DNA from: Streptomyces sp. NBC_00820
Lineage (GTDB): Bacteria; Actinomycetota; Actinomycetes; Streptomycetales; Streptomycetaceae
DNA length: 64,000 bases
Direction of reading: 5' to 3'
Assembly: GCF_036347055.1 (NCBI RefSeq)
Contig: NZ_CP108882.1
Coordinates: forward strand, 5,684,501-5,748,500
This document shows positions 58,644 to 64,000 of this stretch, in pieces. The notes beneath the pieces are model-generated. The model ran no database searches. It saw only the letters and a list, made by a program, of their open reading frames with translations, and was not told the origin of the DNA. The position numbers and the translations under genes are program-made. Each line of letters begins with the position of its first letter. Within the stretch, counting starts at the first letter, position 1.

Positions 58644-61600
58644 TCACCGCTCCGGCTCGGGCAGGCCGAGCAGCCGGGCGGCCTCCGCCCGGCGCGCCTG
58701 GGCGGTCTCGTCGTCGGCCTCCGGGCCCTCGTGGGCGTCGTAGGCGGCGAGCACACCACGCGCGCGTGCCGCCGCCTCGGCGGTACGGCCGAGGTCCGCC
58801 GCCAGCCGGCCCGCGGCGAGATCCGCGCCGGTACGGCCGTGCAGGCCGTCCGCGCCCAGTTCGCCGAACAGCTCCGCCGCGCGGTCCATCTGGACCAGCG
58901 CCGCCTCGAACGCCGCCCGGATCGCCCCGTCTTCGGTCTCGTCGACGACGGAGTGGGCCAGCAGATCGCCGAACTGGCGGTGTGTGTTGCCGAGTTCGGC
59001 GGTCAGCTGCTCCCGGGTCACCGGGTCGGCGGTGTCCTCCAGCGCGCGCTCGCACGCGCTTGTCGCGTCCGCCATCAGCTTCCGCGCGCCCTCCGCTCCG
59101 GCGTCCCCGCGCAAGCCCAGCCAGGCGCGGGCCCGCACCGAGCGGACGAGGAAGTGCGGGTTGCCCAGCTCCCGCCACAGCTCGCTCGCCCGCGCGTACG
59201 CCTGGTCCGCCTCCTCCAGCAGGCCGGCGTTGCCCAGGGACTCGGCGGCGAGGTGGGCCAGCGTGGCGTGGTCCTGCTGCTCGGGCCAGTGCCGGGCGAC
59301 CTCGGCGGCCCGGAGCCGGTGCTCGGCGGCCGCCCGGTGCTCGCCCAGCTCGCTCAGGCAGTCCCCGAGCCACCACCGCGCCTGTACGACCATCCCGTCG
59401 CCGTGCGTCTCGGCGGACAGGTCGGGCAGCGCCGACTCCAGCACCTCGGCGGCCTCCGCGCACCGCCCCTGGCGCAGCAGGAACCCGCCCAGCTGGTGTC
59501 GCGCCCAGGCGCCCAGCGTGGCGCTCTCGCCCGCCTCGTCGGCCCAGTGCGCCGCCTCCAGCGCGTGCTCCGCCGCTTCCCCGGCCGCGCCCCGGGCGCC
59601 GGTCACCTCGGCGAGCTGCAGGTGCAGCTGGGCCCGCCCGGCCGGCTCCACGTACGGTCCGCCGTGCTCCAGCGCAGCCCGCAGCGCCCGTTCGGCCTCG
59701 GCCGGATCGGTGAGGTGGGACAGCGCGGCGATCCGCACCTCGTACTCCAGCGCGAACCACGGCAGCCCGGCGGCCACGTACCGGGCCGCGGCCTCCCGGA
59801 ACAGCCGTCCCGCCCGCGGTACGTCCCCGGACCGCTCCGCCAGCTCGCCCAGCATCGCCCGCGCCTCGGCTCCCCGGGCCGCCAGCCGCACGTCGTCACC
59901 GGCCACACCGGCCACACCGGCCACACCGGCCACACCGTCCACGAGCGCCAGCACCTCACGGACCGCCCGCTCGGCCTCGACCAGCTCATCGAGTGCCTCC
60001 GGGCCCCCGGCGTGCGCGTCCGTGCCCGTCCCCGAGTCGCCGGGGCGGGTCGCCTCCGACTCCGGGGGGCTGTCCTGGACGCGTCGCATCAGTACGCGGG
60101 CGCGGCTCATCAGGACCGATGCCGTCTGGCGGACTCCGGTGGCGTCCGCGGCGTACAGGGCCAGCGTCTCGTCGTAGAGGCCGTCGACCGCCGCGCGGGC
60201 GGCGTCCACGTCACCGGCGAGGGCGCGTATGTACGCGCCGCGCGCGCGGGCCGCCAGTGCCTCACCGGGGTCGCCCGCCTCCGCGTACAGCGCGGCGGCC
60301 CGGTCGAAGAGGGGGATGCCCTCGGGGCCGAGGGACATCGCCTCGTGGTCGGCGATCGCCGCGCGGTCGCGAGGGTCGAGATCGGTGCCCTCGGCGGCCC
60401 GGGCGACCGCCGCCCAGGCCTCCAGGGCGTGCGGGCTCAGGGTGTCCGCGAGGCGGCGAGCCTCGGCGAGCAGGGCGGGCAGCCCGGACTCCGCCGACGG
60501 GGCCTCGGGCGCCGGAGCGGGCGGGTTCACCTGAGCCGGGGCCGGAACCGACTGTACCGGCCGTACCGTCCGTACGCCCAGCGGCAGCCGGTCCACCAGT
60601 GGGCGCTGGGCCATCCGCGCGCGGACGCGGTCGCCGACGGACGACGTGCCGTTGCGGTCGTCGAACCGCCCGGCCAGCTCCAGGGTCCGCTCGCGCGCGT
60701 GGGCCGCGAGTTCGCCCGCGGTCCAGGTCCGTCCCGCGGGCCCCGGCACCCGCTGTCCGCCCAGGCCCAGCCCGGTCAGGCGGTCCATCAGCAGGGTCAC
60801 CGCGGCCAGGAAGTCCATCAGACTGCGCGGCTGCCCGGCGTCCGTGAAGTACGCGGGCCGCTCGGCGAGCAGCTCCAGGCCGCGCGCCTCGTTGCCGGTC
60901 AGGGCGCAGAACTCCACGTGGTCCGTGTAGGCGCCCCGCATGCTCTCCATGGGCCGCACCAGACGGAAGCCGCGCAGGTGGTGGGCGCGGGCCTCGTCCC
61001 GGCGCTCCAGGCGCAGCAGGGGCGCCAGCGAGGAGGCGAGGACGGTGTGCGGCTCGTGCGCGCAGCTGTACTCGCCCTCCAGCACCGGCCGCCACAGCTC
61101 CAGCGCCTTGGCGTCCCGGCCGAGCTCGGCCTGCCAGCCGCCCTGCCCGTGCAGCTCGCAGGCGTGGCAGTCGGCCATCTGGTCCCGGTCCGCGGCCAGC
61201 CACGCGGCGTACGCCCGCTCCGCCCGCGCCCGGTCCCCGACGTGCTGGGCCACCCCGAACTCGGCGCTCCGCACGGCCCGTTCGGAATACCCGGCGATCC
61301 GGTAGCGGTGCTCCATCTCGGCGAGCCACTTCTCGATCGAGGCGAGCGGGATGTGCGGCTGGTCCAGCATGCCCGCCGAGACCCACTTGAAGGCCCAGTG
61401 CAGGGAGTGCGCCTCGTACTCGTCGAAGTCGGCGGGCCGTTCGTCCCACATGCGCAACAGCCGCGCGAAGGGCACGAACAGGCGGTCCTTCTCGGAGCTG
61501 TAGTTGTAGACCTTCAGCTGATGCCCGAGCGCCTCGATCACGGCGAGCGGGATCTCCAGCCCCTCGGCCGCGGTCAGCAGCTCCTCCGCGCGCGCGTTGC

Positions 61601-61676
61601 GGGCCGGTCCCTCGGGCCGCTCGGAGTTCTCCGCCATGGCCCGGCGCAGCGCGTCGAAGTCCGTGATCCCGGTCAT
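58644..61676 (-). CDS. large TPR-like repeat protein, partner of HSP90 gene
   Basis: 1010 residues, almost wholly alpha-helical with Ala/Leu/Arg/Glu-rich helix pairs typical of tetratricopeptide repeats. Examples are LFREAAARYVAAGLPWFALEYEVR, EEADQAYARASELWRELGN and FEAALVQMDRAAELFGELG in the last 450 residues. The N-terminal half (to about 330) is a separate helical module with several Cys/His. A Pro/Ala-rich linker lies around 380-400, and a four-fold GVA repeat (VAGVAGVAGVAG) near 580. ATG overlaps the HSP90 stop (ATGA), so they form an operon. TPR proteins are classic HSP90 co-chaperones in eukaryotes; a bacterial equivalent is suggested by this pairing but not proven. Confidence 0.85.
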   Translation of the reverse strand: MTGITDFDALRRAMAENSERPEGPARNARAEELLTAAEGLEIPLAVIEALGHQLKVYNYSSEKDRLFVPFARLLRMWDERPADFDEYEAHSLHWAFKWVSAGMLDQPHIPLASIEKWLAEMEHRYRIAGYSERAVRSAEFGVAQHVGDRARAERAYAAWLAADRDQMADCHACELHGQGGWQAELGRDAKALELWRPVLEGEYSCAHEPHTVLASSLAPLLRLERRDEARAHHLRGFRLVRPMESMRGAYTDHVEFCALTGNEARGLELLAERPAYFTDAGQPRSLMDFLAAVTLLMDRLTGLGLGGQRVPGPAGRTWTAGELAAHARERTLELAGRFDDRNGTSSVGDRVRARMAQRPLVDRLPLGVRTVRPVQSVPAPAQVNPPAPAPEAPSAESGLPALLAEARRLADTLSPHALEAWAAVARAAEGTDLDPRDRAAIADHEAMSLGPEGIPLFDRAAALYAEAGDPGEALAARARGAYIRALAGDVDAARAAVDGLYDETLALYAADATGVRQTASVLMSRARVLMRRVQDSPPESEATRPGDSGTGTDAHAGGPEALDELVEAERAVREVLALVDGVAGVAGVAGVAGDDVRLAARGAEARAMLGELAERSGDVPRAGRLFREAAARYVAAGLPWFALEYEVRIAALSHLTDPAEAERALRAALEHGGPYVEPAGRAQLHLQLAEVTGARGAAGEAAEHALEAAHWADEAGESATLGAWARHQLGGFLLRQGRCAEAAEVLESALPDLSAETHGDGMVVQARWWLGDCLSELGEHRAAAEHRLRAAEVARHWPEQQDHATLAHLAAESLGNAGLLEEADQAYARASELWRELGNPHFLVRSVRARAWLGLRGDAGAEGARKLMADATSACERALEDTADPVTREQLTAELGNTHRQFGDLLAHSVVDETEDGAIRAAFEAALVQMDRAAELFGELGADGLHGRTGADLAAGRLAADLGRTAEAAARARGVLAAYDAHEGPEADDETAQARRAEAARLLGLPEPER

Positions 61677-63520
61677 CGGTGACCGTCCTCCCCGTGTGTG
61701 GCCCATTCCAGGAGGCCGATGAACGCCCGGTTCAGCAGCGCCGAGTCGGCCGGCCGGAGCGGCCGCTGCGCCATCAGCAGCGCTTGCCCGTACAGCGACT
61801 CGGTCGCGGTGCCGATCAGTTCGGCGTCCCGCAGCGAACTGATCCTGCGGATCAGCGGGTTGAGATGGTTGAGCACCAGACGCGCGCGCGGGGCGCTGCC
61901 GCGCAGCGAGCCCAGGATGCCCGCCCACAGGTCGTCGGCCCGCTCCTCGGCCTCCGCCCGCGCCTGCTCGTGCCGGGCCGCCCGGTCGTCCAGGTGCAGC
62001 GCGGGCACGGACAGCGGATGGAACGCGCGCAGTACGACGTCACAGCCCAGCGGGTCCAGCTTCGCGCGCGCGGCCGCCAGGAAGCCGGACAGCGCCAGCT
62101 CCTCGGCCGGGTCGACCGCGTCCAGGTGCGCGGTCACGGTGTCCGCGTCCAGCTCGGCGACCACCGTCCCCGGCCGCACCGACGGCAGCGCTTCGACCAG
62201 CTCGCTGTCGTACGTGTAACCGCCGTTGACCACCCCGACGCCCTGCGCGGAGGCGATCGGCGCGACCTGCCGGTACTCCTCGACCGTCCGCGTGAAGTGC
62301 ACCACCGGGTGCCGCTGCGCGAACTCCTCCAGGGACAGCTGCCCGTCGGTGGTCTCGAACGGCAGCCACGGCAGCATCGTGCGCAGCATCTCGCCGTCGT
62401 GCCGGGCCAGGGACTTCACGCCCAGGTGGTGCACGGCGAGGAACGCGGCCAGCCGCTCCGGATCACCCGCCGCGAGCCCGGTCAGCCAGGACCGGATCCG
62501 CTCGCCGAGGGCCTCCCGCACGGCGGCGAGGGTCTCGTCCTCGTACAGCGACTCGCGCGAGGCCGTGGGCCGCAGGCTGTCGGTGTCCAGCACGCAGCGC
62601 ACGAAGAACGCCCAGTCGGGCAGCAGCTGTTCGGCCCGCTCGGTGAGCAGCATGCCCTTCAGATGCACCCGGTGCGTGGCCCGCTGTGCCGGGCTGACCG
62701 CCGCCGGCAGCACGTACGCCACCCCGCGGATCCCGGCGAGCGGCACGTCCAGGCCGATCGAGTCCAGCGGCGTGAAACCGAACAGCTCGCGGCAGTGCCC
62801 GGCCAGCGCCACCCTGCGCGCGGCGGGAGAGGGATACGGGCGGTCCCAGGGCGCCGGGAGGTCCGTGACCGCCTCACCGTCCACCTGGACGTCGTACGGC
62901 AGCAGCGAGCCGAAGTCCCGCGCCAGGGCGCGCACCCGCTCGGGCGCCAGCCACTGCGCCGCGCCCGGCCGCGCCACCAGGTGCACGGTGGTGCCCGGCT
63001 CGGTGCGGGCCGAGTCCGGGAGCGTGCGGACGGTGTAGGAGCCGTCGTCGCTCGCCGTCCACTCCACCGGCGGCGCCCCGGGCTCACGGGCGCTGCGGCT
63101 GACCACCCGGATGCGCTCGGCGACCACGAAACAGGCCAGCAGCCCGATGCCGAACTGGCCCAGGAAGTCGGACCGGGCCTCCTGGAGGCCCTCCGCCCGC
63201 TTGGAGCTGCGGCCGATGGTCGCCAGCAGGCTGTGCACGTCCTGCTCGGTAAGCCCGACGCCGCTGTCCTCCACCCGCAGCGCGGCGCCCCCGTCGGACG
63301 CCGCGTACAGCCGCACCCGCGCCGGGGCACCGGGCTCCAGGGACCGCCGGGCGGTGATGGCGTCCACGGCGTTCTGCAGCAGCTCGCGCAGGTAGACCTT
63401 GGGACTGGAGTACAGATGATGGGAGAGCAGGTCCACCAGACCGCGCAGGTCGACCTGGAACGTATGAGGTGTCTGGGGGGCCTGGGATGACTGGGATGAC
63501 TGTGAGGTCTGGGAGTCCAT
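61673..63520 (-). CDS. HSP90-family (HtpG-like) ATPase
   Basis: 615 residues. The GHKL ATPase domain carries the HSP90 layout: YLRELLQNAVDAI (Glu47 catalytic, Asn50 metal), VEDSGVGLT (Asp85), and GQFGIGLLACFVVAERIRV (Gly-rich lid). The middle domain follows with VHLKGMLLTERAEQLLPDWAFFVRCVLDTDSLRPTASRESL, an HSP90 motif. The C-terminal part is shorter and divergent from HtpG; this actinobacterial subgroup is separate from classical HtpG. The first 20 residues are a Ser/Gln-rich stretch. First gene of a two-gene operon with a TPR protein, divergent from recG. Confidence 0.92.
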   Translation of the reverse strand: MDSQTSQSSQSSQAPQTPHTFQVDLRGLVDLLSHHLYSSPKVYLRELLQNAVDAITARRSLEPGAPARVRLYAASDGGAALRVEDSGVGLTEQDVHSLLATIGRSSKRAEGLQEARSDFLGQFGIGLLACFVVAERIRVVSRSAREPGAPPVEWTASDDGSYTVRTLPDSARTEPGTTVHLVARPGAAQWLAPERVRALARDFGSLLPYDVQVDGEAVTDLPAPWDRPYPSPAARRVALAGHCRELFGFTPLDSIGLDVPLAGIRGVAYVLPAAVSPAQRATHRVHLKGMLLTERAEQLLPDWAFFVRCVLDTDSLRPTASRESLYEDETLAAVREALGERIRSWLTGLAAGDPERLAAFLAVHHLGVKSLARHDGEMLRTMLPWLPFETTDGQLSLEEFAQRHPVVHFTRTVEEYRQVAPIASAQGVGVVNGGYTYDSELVEALPSVRPGTVVAELDADTVTAHLDAVDPAEELALSGFLAAARAKLDPLGCDVVLRAFHPLSVPALHLDDRAARHEQARAEAEERADDLWAGILGSLRGSAPRARLVLNHLNPLIRRISSLRDAELIGTATESLYGQALLMAQRPLRPADSALLNRAFIGLLEWATHGEDGHR

Positions 63521-63676
63521 CGTCGCAGCGCCGGTGGGGGGAAGCAGCGTTCGGCGCGGGGTCGGGCGGTCCGGATGGGGCGGTGACCGCGGGGATGGCC
63601 GGAGCGCGCCATCCTAGGCCCGGAACAGCGCACCCGACCAGGAGTTTCCCAGACAGGTACGGGAGGCGCGCGCCTC

Positions 63677-63800
63677 GCACGGGACCTGCCACGGGACCTC
63701 TCGCGGGACGCCTCCCAGGACCCGGCAGGGGAGTCGGCTCAGGACCCGGCTCGGGACCCGCCACCGACACGGGTACGGCACGACAGGACCCGTCCGCGGG
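63677..63800. repeat. degenerate GGGACC repeats upstream of recG
   Basis: RGGACC-type hexamers recur at roughly 12-base steps (CGGGACC, CGGGACC, CGGGACG, CAGGACC, CAGGACC, CGGGACC, CAGGACC) between the HSP90 and recG starts. Part of the divergent region 63521-63836; no gene is apparent in it. Confidence 0.6.
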
Positions 63801-63836
63801 GGAGCGTGTGCGCCATTGTCGGTGCCGTGGTGTGCA

Positions 63837-64000
63837 ATGGATCTCGTGCCCGCACTGCGAGAACCCCTGAAACAGCCGCTGAAGTCAGTGCTCGGCCCCG
63901 CCACCGCGAAGGTGATGGCCGAGCACCTCGGCCTGGACACCGTCGGCGACCTCCTGCACCACTACCCGCGCAGATACGAGGAGCGGGGCCAGCTCACCCA
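63837..64000 (+). CDS. recG: ATP-dependent DNA helicase RecG, 3' part outside window
   Basis: The first 54 codons are visible, starting MDLVPALREPLKQPLKSVLG. They continue through VMAEHLGLDTVGDLLHHYPRRYEERGQLT, the start of the RecG wedge domain (L-x-x-H-Y-P-R-R-Y-x-x-R). RecG remodels stalled replication forks and Holliday junctions. The start ATG at 63837 has no good ribosome site. Identity rests on this short but very typical N-terminus and on the gene order. Confidence 0.9.
   Translation, partial: MDLVPALREPLKQPLKSVLGPATAKVMAEHLGLDTVGDLLHHYPRRYEERGQLT

Noticed and set aside
1..64000. Insertion sequences, integrases, prophage or att sites
   Set aside because: No transposase, integrase or phage structural motifs were found in any frame, and no target-site duplications flank the tRNA cluster.

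Overview
This is a high-GC actinomycete chromosome segment, almost certainly Streptomyces. The support is a strong G/C bias at third codon positions, frequent GTG/TTG starts with GGAGG-type ribosome sites, an AccB/AccE acyl-CoA carboxylase, two conservon (cvn) operons, a HupS-type HU protein with a Lys/Ala tail, an NdgR-leuCD module and Gln/Glu tRNAs without an encoded CCA. The gene order from leuB to recG matches the core-chromosome order of Streptomyces coelicolor as I remember it. The window cuts a hydrolase gene at its left end and recG at its right end.

Layout. 1-3.4 kb: accessory enzymes (alpha/beta hydrolase, an AAC(2')-I-like acetyltransferase, an MDR oxidoreductase divergent from a LysR regulator). 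3.6-6.4 kb: a 43-residue basic protein, then leuB and ilvE as separate terminated units. 6.5-11.4 kb: one tightly overlapping operon (urease gamma-beta fusion, urease alpha, agmatine deiminase, a zinc-ribbon-like protein, a TetR regulator), preceded by two palindromes that are good TetR operator candidates. 11.5-13.4 kb: cimA behind a structured leader with an intrinsic terminator. 13.4-24.9 kb: a GPP34-family protein and a largely secreted set (GH30 and GH3 glycosidases, a TPM-domain protein, YceI, a small metallopeptidase-like protein and a PL8 polysaccharide lyase). 25-26.9 kb: accB-accE. 27-37.8 kb: two tandem conservon operons (cvnABCD) on the minus strand whose cvnD genes share 535 identical bases. 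37.8-39.4 kb: a long low-coding stretch holding one small gene with a duplicated ANPRRT motif, divergent from the second conservon. 39.4-43.2 kb: FAH-family gene, gltX, a HAD phosphatase and five Gln/Glu tRNAs. 43.2-48.8 kb: MerR/DUF4188 pair, ndgR, leuCD, a small helical protein and hupS. 49-55.9 kb: cofC, plsC-gpsA, ddlA, a DUF3515 lipoprotein, a stand-alone Lrp/AsnC effector domain, thiL-thiD. 56.3-64 kb: rpmB, a DhaL/DegV-like gene, a TPR protein plus an HSP90-family ATPase as a two-gene operon, and the start of recG.

How the genes work together. leuB, ilvE, cimA, leuC and leuD are spread through the window and together serve branched-chain amino-acid synthesis, under separate controls (NdgR next to leuCD; a probable attenuator at cimA). 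accB/accE supply malonyl-CoA-type extenders. plsC and gpsA feed glycerophospholipid synthesis, and ddlA feeds peptidoglycan. gltX sits beside its tRNA substrates. The conservons are membrane-associated G-protein-like signalling modules.

Most genes are ordinary Streptomyces core genes. The items I consider most worth following are the cimA leader, the cvnD sequence identity, the duplicated-motif small protein, the twin operators of the urease-like operon, the Gly/Ser insertion in the PL8 lyase and the HSP90-TPR pair next to recG. All coordinates were read by eye. Homology statements rest on recognised motifs, not on searches.
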